Source: Sphaerosporella brunnea
Taxonomy: Eukaryota; Ascomycota; Pezizomycetes; Pezizales; Pyronemataceae
Direction: 5' to 3'
Assembly: GCA_008704415.1 (NCBI GenBank)
Contig: VXIS01000126.1
Coordinates: forward strand, 56,598-120,597
DNA: 64,000 nt
Part shown: one piece after another, positions 21,561 through 31,454 of the stretch
How the letters are laid out: the number at the start of each line of letters is the position of its first letter
Position numbering within the stretch: position 1 is the first letter of the stretch
Made by a program: the position numbers and the translations under genes
Notes under the pieces: generated by a model
What the model was told of the DNA's origin: nothing
The model's database searches: none
Seen by the model: the letters and a program-made list of their open reading frames with translations, nothing else

Positions 21561-22367
21561 TAGTGTGGCAAACGAGCCGGCTTGAGACTTGCCCAAGGTG
21601 TGACTCGAGCCGGATCGTCAGTTTTAATGGCTCGGCTCACGAGTGCGAGCTTATTGAGTGGGGGCTCGAGTGAAAGCTCAAGCAGGTCAAGCGAAGTCAT
21701 GTAAATTTTATGATATGTGGTTAAGCCAGGTAGATCAGTCGGATAAGTCTGAGAGGAGGTTGACGGGTGTTCTTTACCATCACATTCAGTGTTCGCCTGG
21801 CTTCCTGAATCTGCGTCTGCCTGTCTTTCCTTCCAGTCAGCAGGGACCTGCTCACGTAATATTATTTCCGGACTTAGAGAAATGCCGTATATGATGAGGT
21901 TTTCTGTGTGCTGAGCGTCCACATTCCGGCGGCGGTATATTGCGTATCTAGAACTGTTAGCTTGAAGGAAGACCGAAAGGTTAGAGTTGAAGCCATACCC
22001 CAACGTCCACTGATCTCCTTATAGAAAACCCGCATGGCATCTTCCTCTGCTTGTGCCAGTGCACTCTACGCTCGCTGCTGGTCAGCTGACATGCTTCACT
22101 GTTTTTGGACCTAAGGAAGAGCGGTCAGGGGTGGGGCAGCGGTTGGGGGTTTCAATGTGGGCAGCAGGTTCACGAGTGCTCAACTTCAGGGCACCAGCGG
22201 TGAAATCTTGTTCTATCCAAAAAAAATCTCGAGAGACTCGAGCCGCGCTGGATTCCAAACGTTTTGCGTTCGAGCTGGGTCGAGTTCAACTACATGTTCC
22301 TTCGATCCGGCTGGGGCTCGCGGCTCGAGCTTTGAGCTCGATTCGGCTCGGCTCGTTTGCCACTCTA
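21561..22367 (-). mobile_element. hAT element, same family as 14971-15797
   Basis: The left end TAGTGTGGCAAACGAGCC and the right end (reverse complement TAGAGTGGCAAACGAGCC) differ at one position of 18. The outer 8 bp are ttttcatt and tttctatt, six of eight identical, so a target duplication has partly decayed. Inside the right end, 22193-22367 aligns with 15626-15797 (gtgttctatcca..., ctcgagagactc, attcgagctgggtcgag). Inside the left end, 21650-21750 aligns with 15060-15190 (gtaaattttatgatatgtgg). The minus strand keeps a decayed hAT C-terminal tail (about 22003-21600). It is 807 bp and non-autonomous. Confidence 0.85.
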
Positions 22368-23974
22368 TTTCTATTCGTTCTGAGGGCAGCAGTGGGCGTA
22401 AGCCTGCGCAGTAGCATAGTCTCTCGCCTCAATATCCGCAATGGCCAAACGCGGTTGAAAAAAAGAAAATCAACCGGTCGCAGGTTGCCTGCCGATAATC
22501 GGCGCTAATCCGGTTGCCTTGCGGCCGCAAGAAGACGGCAGAGCATACGTTTGCACCGCGAGCTGATTCAATATTTGGAGAACAAGCCGCCTAATGATCT
22601 GCCGAGAATCACAGAACATGCGCTGTTCAATCCGGGATGTTGGTGGGCAGCCGCCCTCATAGCTCTTGGTGATACATGCTGGACTGGGGAATACAAATAT
22701 TCCTCTCACCCGCGTGCAGACGCCCGGAATCTGGTCAACGCAGTCCTGCAGATCCCATCCCCCTACTGATTGCATGGTACCAATCTCTGCACAAATCCCT
22801 GCACAAAGAATTCTGACGTGTACAATGCACCAAAATGAACTGCACTTCAGACTGCTGGTTCTCGTTTGTGAACATCATCAATACTCGAACACGCAGTGCT
22901 GCCACCACGCGTGCCAGGTCGTGCAGGCAGCTGCACCCTGGTCAAGCTTTCTCACGGCCCAGCGCAGAGCCAGCTGCCGGTTTCGCTGTGTGCCCAGGGC
23001 GAGCGAGGAGTCGAAGCATGAGTGACAAGAGACGGGAGTGTAGGGACTGTGTAAACACATTCTATATACGTAGCGCGCTGAGTCCCTTGTGCAGTTCGGT
23101 GAGCGAGATCACACGGCACGCCGTGGCTACGAAGACGAACTGCCATGATGGGGGACCGGATGGATTCAAGACCGTGCGCCGAAGGATATATAGCACCCCG
23201 TTTCCAAGGAGTAGCGAGCCTTCATCGCAGTTGACAATCCACACCAATATCCGTCAATAGAGTCTTGAGTCCCAGTCGCTCTGAAGAGGAGCGGCACAGC
23301 GCCAGGTCTGAGGTAGCCACGTGCTCGACGGTGCGCCCTGGGCAACGCATGAGTCCAAGGAACAAAGGGATCCGTGGGGAAAGAGCGAGTGCTGGGACCA
23401 TAAAAGCGCAATATATATATGTACCGCTCGAAGCCTCTTGTGGTCAATGGATAGGTGGATAAGCCTGATGCGCATTTGAGATGTATGGATAAGCCTTGTA
23501 CTGTCACCTCAGGAACGGGATATTACAGCGCTGGCATCAATGCGGAGGTTCCGGAACCACGATCTGGCATCGCGTAGATGCCAGATTTGTCCGTGACATC
23601 GCTTTCCTATATGGAGCGTAATGCGGAACCTGCTTCCCAAGGTCTGTATGGAATCGGTGTTGCGCCCCCAGGTTTTGAGGCTATTCTTCAATGGGCTCCA
23701 ATCGTTCCTTTGACCTATCTGAAGCCTTTTGTGGTACCGTATAATGCAGTCAAGGTTTTTCATTTCCAGTAACAGATGATTCCTCTTCTAGCATCGCAAG
23801 TCGACGATGAAAGCTGTGCACGGGGCGATGGGTCGGGGCGGGGCGTGACGACATTGGCCGGGGAACGACTGGGCGAGCCGGGGCACGACCGGGTGGATCG
23901 AGGCCCGGCGTGGTGGCTCGGGGCGGCTGGGTACAGCGGGGCGGCCTCGGAGCGGCACCCGGGGAACAGATATA
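22368..23974. other. No gene seen
   Basis: No recognisable coding region. 23820-23960 is strongly G-rich (gggg c a/t words) and directly precedes the hAT-type element at 23975. Frames on both strands are shadows of this composition. Confidence 0.4.
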
Positions 23975-24462
23975 CAGGGCGGTCAATAGTCCGGCCGGTC
24001 CTCAGGTCAAAGGGCGCCCGACAGAGTGGGTCAGCTTGGGCCGGTGAGGTGGCAAGCCCGACAGGTTAGAGCCAGCATGCAAAAAACCTGGATATCTAAC
24101 AGGTGCCTTCCGGTACCCGGTATCCTGAATGCAGGTAGGGTCGCCCATTGCGCCGAACGAGGGGCGCATGGCTTGGAACAGCACGGTGCGGAGATGGAGG
24201 GGTATCTGGAGGTCCTTCAGGTTGTTGAATATGTATCTCACGTTCATGTTTCTTTCCTTGATGTATGTGTAAGCAAAAAACTACAGATGCCTGGCGGGCC
24301 AGCTGGGCGCTGGGTACTTCTGGGCATGGCGGGTGCCCGTAGGCGCCCGGGTCTCGATCCAAAAAGCCTGGTCCAAACGGTCCGTCATTTCAAAAGCCCG
24401 TTTCAATGAATCCGGTTCTGGCCGCGCTCAACGCCGGACTGGCCGGACTTTTGACAGCCCTG
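23975..24462 (-). mobile_element. hAT-type element, CAGGG family copy A
   Basis: This is the reverse-oriented partner of 31463-32189. The left end cagggcggtcaatagtccgg and the reverse complement of the right end cagggctgtcaaaagtccgg match the ends of the other copy. The interior aligns along most of its length. On the minus strand it preserves the peptide NMNVRYIFNNLKDLQIPLHL, read NMNVRYTFNNVKDLQLPLHL in the other copy. Compared with copy B it lacks about 240 bp. The flanks (cagatata, ttgaggag) do not match, so the copy is old or rearranged. Confidence 0.75.
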
Positions 24463-24804
24463 TTGAGGAGTTGACCTGCGCGGAATGGGTGATCGCTCAT
24501 GTTGTGGTATCCTGGACAACTCAAAAATTCGCTGGTATCCTGGGCTTTTCGCAGGTTTCGAGGTGGTATGCTGGGGATTGGATGTCATGTCGAGTGGATA
24601 AACGGGAGTATGCGGGATACAATTTATTCAGGGTCTACAAATGATGCCACACTCCATGGGAATATCTGTAATCGACACCAGTGGCACACACCTCCTGCGC
24701 ATTGACCTCCCGTGTCCCTCCACCACGCCGTCCCAGAACCCAGGGTGCAGATAACCACGCAATGCAGAGATATTTCCAAATGGTAGAGCCCCCCTGTTGA
24801 GCGG

Positions 24805-25839
24805 CTAGGTATCTCCGGCGGACGGTTTTGACCAGTCACGTAGTATCTGCACCAAAACGTACTGCCCATTATGGATTGCGACTTGCATCGGGGTCTGCCC
24901 CCAACGGTCGAGAGCGTCCACGTTGGCCCCATTCTCGATGAGCAAACGGGCAGCCGATTGCAGCCCCGACGCAGCCGCTTCGTGAACGGGCGTCCGCCCG
25001 ATGTCGTCGGCGGCGGACACGTCAGCGCCGTTCGCAATAAGCATCCGCACCACGTCTTCATGCGCCATGAGGACTGAAGCATTAAACAACGCGGTGTTTC
25101 CTGATGATGTGGCCGCCCAGACGTCGGTGCCCTTTTAAATCACCAGCTCACACATTGCCCCATCGTCTGCCCAGGTCGCCCAATGCAGCGGTGTGGACCC
25201 GCTCTCTGCTGCCGCACAGACCACAGCGCCGTTTTCAATGAGCAGCCCGGCCACCGCATAATGTGCGTTGCCCGCCGCAATGTGCAGCGGTGTTGCTCCG
25301 CTCTCTGTTGCGGCACAGACCACGGCGCCATTTTCAATAAGCAGCCGGGCCACCGCATAATGTCCGTTGAACGCCGCACAGTGCAGCGGGAAGCCCCCGT
25401 ACATGAACATGGCTGAGTCGTCTTCCACCCAGACTCGCTGGCCCTGCGCCTGGAATAGGTATGTCATGGCGGACGAGACGTTCGCACCACGGTCGATCAG
25501 CAGTCGGGCCAGCGCGTCGCTGCCTGTCACCGCTGCCAAGTGTAAAAGCGTGAACTCGACGCTGGGCAGCCATGCGGTCACGGCGGATAAGGTGCCATCA
25601 ACCGGGAGGCCGTCATCGAGGAGATAGTTGAGGAGGTGGATGTTATCGTTGCTCTTCATGACGGCGAACAGATACGTTTCCAGCGAGTTTCGGACGCGGC
25701 GGGAAAGCGGGAACGTGAAAATGGAATGAAAGGGCCGGCACGTGCGGGATAGAGTGCTAAGGTCGCGCACCGAAAGGAGGTCGCCGATGTCGAGGAGCGT
25801 TTCGGTCGGCAACGCGCGGAATGGGGGGGTTGACGCCAT
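24805..25839 (-). pseudogene. F-box/ankyrin-repeat protein with one nonsense codon
   Basis: Translation from the ATG at 25839-25837 gives FRALPTETLLDIGDLLSVRD, an F-box (about residues 7-50), followed by at least six ankyrin repeats (TLLHLAAVTGSDALARLLID, FPLHCAAFNGHYAVARLLIE, TPLHIAAGNAHYAVAGLLIE and others). A TAA at 25137-25135 stops the frame after CELVI. The same frame then continues for more than 100 codons of clean ankyrin sequence (NTALFNASVLMAHEDVVRML, RTPVHEAAASGLQSAARLLI) to 24805. The stop sits where the repeat pattern expects Glu, so one GAA-to-TAA change explains it. F-box/ankyrin proteins usually recruit substrates to SCF ubiquitin ligases. A truncated 234-residue product could still be made. 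The upstream region 25885-26001 is shared with the unrelated gene at 58978. Confidence 0.85.
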
Positions 25840-25884
25840 GTTGACGATAGGTGTCCGGCTGCAAGAACGTTGGAAGAAGTGTCA

Positions 25885-26001
25885 ATTGCAAGGTACGGAG
25901 CTAAGTGCGAGTTGCTGCTGCCTTAAGAGGCAAAAACGAGCACCAGTATGTCACTAGTTCATACTCGGATTCACCAGAGAGTCATACTCTATGTCTCAAC
26001 A
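25885..26001 (-). promoter_or_regulatory. Upstream segment shared with the 58978 gene
   Basis: Read toward the F-box/ankyrin start codon, this segment matches 58787-58902 at roughly 88 percent over about 115 bp (tgttgagacatagagtatga..., gaactagtgacat, cagcagcaactcgcacttag). In both loci it ends 46-76 bp before the ATG, and a second short match (cctatcgtcaac) touches the start-codon region. Position and orientation are the same in both, so a promoter and 5' UTR role is likely. Motifs for specific regulators were not identified. Confidence 0.6.
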
Positions 26002-26644
26002 CATCCCTCATTGAATATGGTAGCGCTCGAGCGCCGCTGGCATACTCGTCATATACAGCGTCATCGTGTAGTCATTCTGGGAAACAGTCCCCCTGTTGCA
26101 CATTATATATCGGAGTTCTGCATTGCTCTTTTCTCCTGTGTGCCGTTGATGTGCGACAGGCAGGCATCGGGCTCCGTAGGGATCCGATAGATTTGTTGGA
26201 AAAGGATCTCGCGTGGCAACCGTGGGTCTAGATTTCTTGTTTCCGTTTTCCGTAGTTTGATAGTTGTTCTTTTTTCCTGTCGTTTTGCGCACGCGGTGCT
26301 GTATATCAAGGCTCGACGCTCGCCCTCCCGCGTCGAATGCACTAAGCTTTATCTCCTCTCTCAGCCTCGTCGTTTAACAGGTTATGAGCCCTCTGTAGCG
26401 CGTCTCTCTCTTCGTTCGCGGCTCCTTTGACAAACACCGCCACTTCGTTGACAAAGTGCGCTTGCGTTTCAGCTTGCGCAGCTAAGGCTTTGATGTCTAT
26501 CGTCTTCACAATCTTCTTTGAGCTCTTGAGTCCTATACTCTCGCTCAAGCCTCAATTCTTCTTCAGAGCTCTAGAGTTTTCTACACTCGTTCATCCGCTC
26601 GCTCGTTGGCACTGCCGTATTGCTCGCATCCTCCTGAACGTCGC

Positions 26645-27540
26645 CATGTGCACCAACGCCGCCATCACGACCACCGTCAAGCTTATCCGCCATAAGTATA
26701 AGACGTGGGCGCTAGACATCAACGAACTGCTTATGCAGCTGGGTGTATGGCACTTCATTGATGGTTCGGAACCTGTTCGCGACCTTCCGGTGAACTCACA
26801 GTCCGGCATGTCTCCCGACCTTCCCAGCAGTGACTTTCAGCCGCAGTCCGTCGAGCCTACCTACGTGGAGAAGCACGCAAGGTTTCTGGTTGCACGCCAC
26901 CTGCAACCTTGAAGACTACGATTCTGTCTCAGAATGAGTGACTGTTCAGGATAAGATCATCGCCAATCTGCCAATCTGTCACATTAAGGCTACAGATGAT
27001 TGGCGTGTGTTCTATCTCCTCTCGAACGTTCCAAATTCCCCTGAATGGGTGAACTTTGTCACTTCGCTTGAGTTTACTGATAAGGCGAAGTCGCCAAAAG
27101 ATGTCATCGTAGCCTGAGAATTGTTCGAATCAAGGCTTCGTCGGCAGAAGGGGATTGCTCCTGATGCCTCTCTATTCGCCCGACGTAAGCAAAAGAACCG
27201 TGCTTGTGGCAATGGCTCCAGCTGCGATCAGCGGAATGATATGCCTCAAGGTTCATTAGGCCCCGGCGATAAGGCAAAACATCAAAAGGTTAAAGGTGAG
27301 GGACTGGTGACACTAAAAACCGGTGTCGTCACCCCGATCGGTAGGAGGCTTACGCAAAAAGGATGGCTACGCTCGTATGCGGGACAGTATGTCGGTCTTG
27401 ACGTTCAACTTGACCGCAAGCGCCGCACTGCCTTCATCAACCAGTCCGGATACGTTGCGAAGGTTCTCGAACAGTTTCGCATGATTGACTACCGACCCCG
27501 ATACACGCCCAGGGAGGAAGGTCTTCAGCTTGGTCTCCGT
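26645..27540 (+). pseudogene. Copia gag fused by deletion to the reverse transcriptase end
   Basis: From ATG 26645 the reading is KYKTWALDINELLMQLGVWH, typical of the UBN2 gag N-terminus. After a frame change it gives IIANLPICHIKATDDWRVFY, LLSNVPNSPEWVNFVTSLEF and FESRLRRQKGIAPDASLFAR (to about 27190), with in-frame stops near 26936 and 27116. A zinc knuckle is not recognisable. It then passes without protease or integrase into QYVGLDVQLDRKRRTAFINQ and SGYVAKVLEQFRMIDYRP, the final part of a copia reverse transcriptase. A deletion of more than 2 kb must therefore have removed protease, integrase and the RT core. Confidence 0.85.
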
Positions 27541-27552
27541 CAGCACTGGTAG

Positions 27553-28800
27553 TCATGCACACGAGCTGAGCCTGCTCGAAATACAATTGCTCAAGCTCGA
27601 GCTGGCCCCAACCAAAGTGGTTGAGGCTCGAGTTTGGTGATACAATTTTGATACTCCACCGCTTCCGGGTGTAGCGACAAACCCCATCCCCTCATCACCC
27701 CATCCCTGCCTTAAGTCAACCCAACCACTCTCTGATACCCGCACTGCTCCATCTCCCTCGAATCTCAATATAATATTCAGCGCATCCGTCGAGTGACTCA
27801 TGCCCGCACGTTCCAGATCGAGCGCCGCTGGCAGTACAACCCAAGGGAATGCCTTGGGTGCCGAGACACCATCGCAGCCAGTGCGCCGGATGAAGCAATG
27901 CTCGCTCTTTACAAGACGCTACCTGGGAATTGGGGTGCGGATGTTGAGTGCCCCGCAAGAATTTAAGTCAATACTAACACCGGAGTGACAGATACTCACC
28001 ATGTTGCTGCCGGAGCGCGCACACTCAGCGGAGAGAAGACATCACCTTACACGGCGTTCTTACACAAGCGAAAGATCACAATTAGTGAGCAAGGGTCTCC
28101 AAAAGATGGAGCAGCGACCGGCAGTGCAAAAGACTCTGACTGACGCATCTATCAGACTGATAGGAACCATGGAACATACCGCAGAGCTTCGGTACTAAGG
28201 ATATTTCACCAGACACAAAGCACCGTTCTTTTCAAGTAAACGCGCTGGGCACTCAAACCGAAAATGATGTTGTGGATATCGAAAAGGCTCTAAAAGGCTC
28301 TTGATTACGCGACCTCAGATTTCATCCATTTCAAACAAAAGAAAAAAGCACATCAACGCCAGCCAGCCAGATCCGCTCCCTTTTCACCCATAATGCTTTG
28401 CGGTCCGTTTATTCAGTCCGGTGTTGAGCTTGGGCGCCATGTTCAAGTTCGTGCTTTCTCGGTCACAATTGTTTGCTGCACGTCCTTCTCAGCTTCGTTT
28501 CACGGCGCGGACAGACCAGCCTTCTCCCATCAGCCTCCCATCATCCTCAAAACCATCTTGGCTGAATTGTTCCGGGTGTACCTGAAAAGGACGGTGCTTT
28601 GGATCCGGTGAAATGGCCACCGAAGCTCTACTGTAGAAATTATCAGTTCCCACGTTCCATAATTGTGCACACCTACCAAATTGCTCACCAACTCCCGCGG
28701 CGTCGCAACACCGTCATGTCGTCTGGCAGGCTCGAGCCACCTGTCCGGCTCGTGTCGAGCCGGGCCGTGTACAACAGTAGGACTCAGCAGTCCATGGCTG
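27553..28800 (+). other. Sequence nested inside the copia element, with a small intron-containing coding stretch
   Basis: This segment interrupts the copia pol frame. The ends (tagtcatgcacacgagc left; reverse complement tactgttgtacacggcc right, near 28777) are weakly similar inverted repeats, and ctcgag words lie near both, so a decayed hAT-type insertion is possible. The flanks do not form a clear duplication. Inside, 27790-27937 reads TFQIERRWQYNPRECLGCRD and APDEAMLALYKTLPGNW. An intron ending at 27989 has a perfect TACTAAC branch point, and the in-frame continuation is DTHHVAAGARTLSGEKTSPY and HKRKITISEQGSPKDGAATG to a stop near 28141. A further frame (GTKDISPDTKHRSFQVNALG) runs to about 28303. 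No family is recognised; it may be captured host sequence. Confidence 0.45.
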
Positions 28801-28814
28801 AAACGGGGGGGCAT

Positions 28815-29333
28815 CCACAGCCGATCGACCTGTCTTTATACCGGCAGGCGGTCAAAGGCATTGGACTGCCGTTCAACATCTGTTCCGGTACTTAAAAGCG
28901 ACAGCAGCCAAGCAGCTCGCCCTCACTTTGCCCTTAGACAGCGGACCCTATTCGCGTCAAGGATAATCCACCATTACGACTTTCGCTGATGTGGACCTCG
29001 GCGCAGAATTCACTCCGGCAAATCGCCTACCTGCTCGATGTGCTCGGCACCGTGGTTCTCTGGAAGTCAAAGAAGCAGACCCTCGTCGCTCAATCTGCCA
29101 TGGGGTCCGAGCGTAATGCAGCAGCTACTGTGAAGCGGCAAATCGATTGGTTCACCGGCATCCTTTCTGAACTTACCCCGAGCCTGCAAGCGGCTTGCAG
29201 TGCCTCAAACGTCAGCTCGCTACCAGTTCTCCTCAATGACAACGTGGCTTGCGTCACCTTTCTTAGTACTGGGGATTTCAAGGGCAAAGGCATTGGGGAG
29301 GATAAAGCACGAGGCGGTTGTGAAGGAAATTGA
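28815..29333 (+). pseudogene. Copia RNase H end of the interrupted element
   Basis: The reading HWTAVQHLFRYLKATAAKQL at about 28858-28917 is the conserved HWxAxKxxLRYLKGT block after the copia reverse transcriptase. It is followed, with a stop and frame change, by TITTFADVDLG. The frame 28989-29333 then gives TVVLWKSKKQTLVAQSAMGS, AAATVKRQIDWFTGILSEL and LLNDNVACVTFLSTGDFKGK, a copia RNase H domain. The polypurine tract and 3' LTR follow directly. The normal substrate-tether residues cannot all be checked because of the frame break. It belongs to the same insertion as 26194. Confidence 0.85.
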
Positions 29334-29660
29334 ATTGAATTGATTTCTGATTTGCGACCGCTTGCCCAACGGGGGAGTGTTGGACAAGCAAGGATTTCGG
29401 GTGACGACCGTGAGTCTGCATTTCTTGTTTCTGTTTTCTGTAGTATGATAGTTGTCCTTTTTTCCTCGGATGAACGAAGCTGGATCTCCTCTCTCGGCCT
29501 CGTCGTTGAACAAGATTCCCCTGCCAGGAGCGGCTATTGACACTTTCACAATGCGATACAGTGGATATGGTAAAAGCTTTGCGGTACCAAGAGCACCTTA
29601 CAAGAAACATTCAAACATTCTCGATGAAGCAGATCGAAACAAACATAAAGAGATTGCCAA

Positions 29661-31106
29661 TTACAGCCTTCCAGTCCGCTTAATCTCTGCCAATAGTTCA
29701 CGTGCCGTCCAGTTCCGGTAGTACGCCATGCGATAGGTGTCGCCGCTGGTGTTTTTGACGTCGTGATCCACCCACATGGAATCCTGGTTGGCGCCAGCGC
29801 GGACCATGGCATCTACTACTGGCCTCACATACTCCGGCGGAGTTAGTGACTTGCCTAGTATGGTTGGCTTGGCCGGCATCCCCTCCGAAGTTAGGATTGC
29901 TTGGCACAATAACTGACCTTCACCGAAGCCCTGCGGGCTGAAACGTTTGCTGACCAACACCAAAACCTCCATCAGGGATAGGTAATCCTCCCACCGGGGT
30001 TGCATCGAATGGAAAAAATTCAAGATTTGAGACAAAAGATATCGCCACAGCTGGTACACCTCTGGAACAGACCCCAGCACGTTCTGCGCCATCCAAGCGA
30101 ACAGCTGGTGGTTACCCGTACAGATGAGGGTGGCCCAACAGGCCTCCGGCAACTGCCCCCCCGCTTCCACCAACATCTGCACATTTCGAAAGACGTGCGG
30201 AGACTCTTGCTGCACCAGGGCTGCGATGACAGAGTTTATTTGGTCCTTCTTATCCGGGTACCAAGGCATGAAACGCAGAACAACACGTAGGATGGAGTGG
30301 GGCAAGACAACCTTCGCCCTGATCAACCTTGCCAGCCAGTGAGCGCCAGACCAGAGTACAATATCGTGGACTGGGTAACGCTCCAGTATGTTGAGCACCC
30401 GCAGAACATCCACTTCTGTGCGGCCCGGAAACAGGAAGCCCAGCACGGCCAGACAGAACGGAGTCGGTGCACCCAATGGGCCCAGCGGAGGAACAAAAAT
30501 CGCACCCCACGCGGCAGGAGCATGATGGGCGTACCAATTGATCAGCCATCTGACGGCATGCGGCTGTGCATACAGGCAGGCGTGATGAATTGGCGTCGGA
30601 TATGTCGTCAGGAGTCCGCGTACGAGTTCGGTGGCGTTCCTGCAGGATATTACTCGGTCGAGGAGGAGCTTCAAAACCGCCACCTTCCCTAAAGCTGCTG
30701 CTGCGTTGAGGACGCCCACGCCGTCACCTGGGTGATTGGGGCCGATGCCTAGCGGCACGATCGACTCCCAGCCCAGAGCCGGCGGCGGCAGCACGTGTTC
30801 CTCACAGTCGCCAGGCATGCGGGTGCTGCCGAGGACTTGTACGTATTCACTTTCCTTGCCGAAAGTCAGAACATCCAGGATGCATCCTAAGCGCGCAGGT
30901 GGTAAACCTGTCGTCAGGACCATCGTGAGGAGTCGGCGCTTTGTGTCTGGCATCTGCGGAATATAGTAAGGCAGCAACTTGCGGCTTGTGGCGCCAGCAA
31001 CCACGAGGGCCATTGATACCAAGTCTTCGCCCATGTGCCTTGCAATGTCCAAGTGCAACTCTCCAGGGAGAGCGAAAAGCCGCGAACGGGCAGCGTCAGA
31101 TGTCAT
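29661..31106 (-). CDS. Intact F-box/ankyrin-like protein
   Basis: A long uninterrupted minus-strand frame. I place the start at the ATG 31106-31104 (481 residues). The frame stays open upstream to at least 31181 but has no ATG there, so an upstream exon cannot be excluded. The N-terminus LFALPGELHLDIARHMGEDL looks like a divergent F-box. Later segments resemble ankyrin helices: VLNAAAALGKVAVLKLLLDR, PIHHACLYAQPHAVRWLINW and VRPVVDAMVRAGANQDSMWV. The central part is leucine-rich and helical without clear repeats. The likely role is a substrate adaptor of an SCF-type ubiquitin ligase, by family analogy. It is one of very few intact genes in the window and lies between a copia element and a young hAT element. 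The upstream segment found at the other F-box gene is not present here. CT-rich bases precede the 5' end. Confidence 0.75.
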   Translation of the reverse strand: MTSDAARSRLFALPGELHLDIARHMGEDLVSMALVVAGATSRKLLPYYIPQMPDTKRRLLTMVLTTGLPPARLGCILDVLTFGKESEYVQVLGSTRMPGDCEEHVLPPPALGWESIVPLGIGPNHPGDGVGVLNAAAALGKVAVLKLLLDRVISCRNATELVRGLLTTYPTPIHHACLYAQPHAVRWLINWYAHHAPAAWGAIFVPPLGPLGAPTPFCLAVLGFLFPGRTEVDVLRVLNILERYPVHDIVLWSGAHWLARLIRAKVVLPHSILRVVLRFMPWYPDKKDQINSVIAALVQQESPHVFRNVQMLVEAGGQLPEACWATLICTGNHQLFAWMAQNVLGSVPEVYQLWRYLLSQILNFFHSMQPRWEDYLSLMEVLVLVSKRFSPQGFGEGQLLCQAILTSEGMPAKPTILGKSLTPPEYVRPVVDAMVRAGANQDSMWVDHDVKNTSGDTYRMAYYRNWTARELLAEIKRTGRL

Positions 31107-31454
31107 GTGGTGTGGTGAAGATATACCCGGAGTTGTCTGCTGTCCTGTAGACGTGGGAGGTGGATTTGCCAAGGTTGCCACACTCGCCGACCCTTCAGTG
31201 CTGAGTTTGACGATGTAGGATGAGGGGCGGGGACGTTTGGTGATGAACGTGTTGTCTGAAGAAGAAAGGAAGAAAGGAAGCGATCAACCACCCCGATCGT
31301 TATATCCTCCTCTCGCCTCACTGTCGTGCACTCAACCCTAAATCCGAACCCTACAGACACATCGCGAGTTTTATACGCAAGATTCAGCGGTCATGTGACC
31401 CACCAACGCATTTGAGAGGGTTCAACCCGCAGGTTTTCCCTTCGTGGCATCAAA

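Larger units (their letters stand above)
26194..29511 (+). mobile_element. Ty1/copia element, interrupted and internally deleted, with 5-bp target duplication
   Basis: The 5' LTR is 26194-26379 (TGTTGGA...AACA), followed directly by a primer-binding-like ggttatgagccc. The 3' LTR is 29378-29511, preceded by a purine tract (gggggag). AGATT stands immediately before the 5' LTR (26189-26193) and immediately after the 3' LTR (29512-29516), an exact 5-bp duplication, so these LTRs belong to one insertion. The 3' LTR lacks about 50 bp near its middle. In between are gag (26645-27240), the end of reverse transcriptase (27330-27540), an insertion of about 1.25 kb (27553 to about 28800), and the RNase H end (about 28815-29333). 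Protease, integrase and most of reverse transcriptase are missing. Confidence 0.9.
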
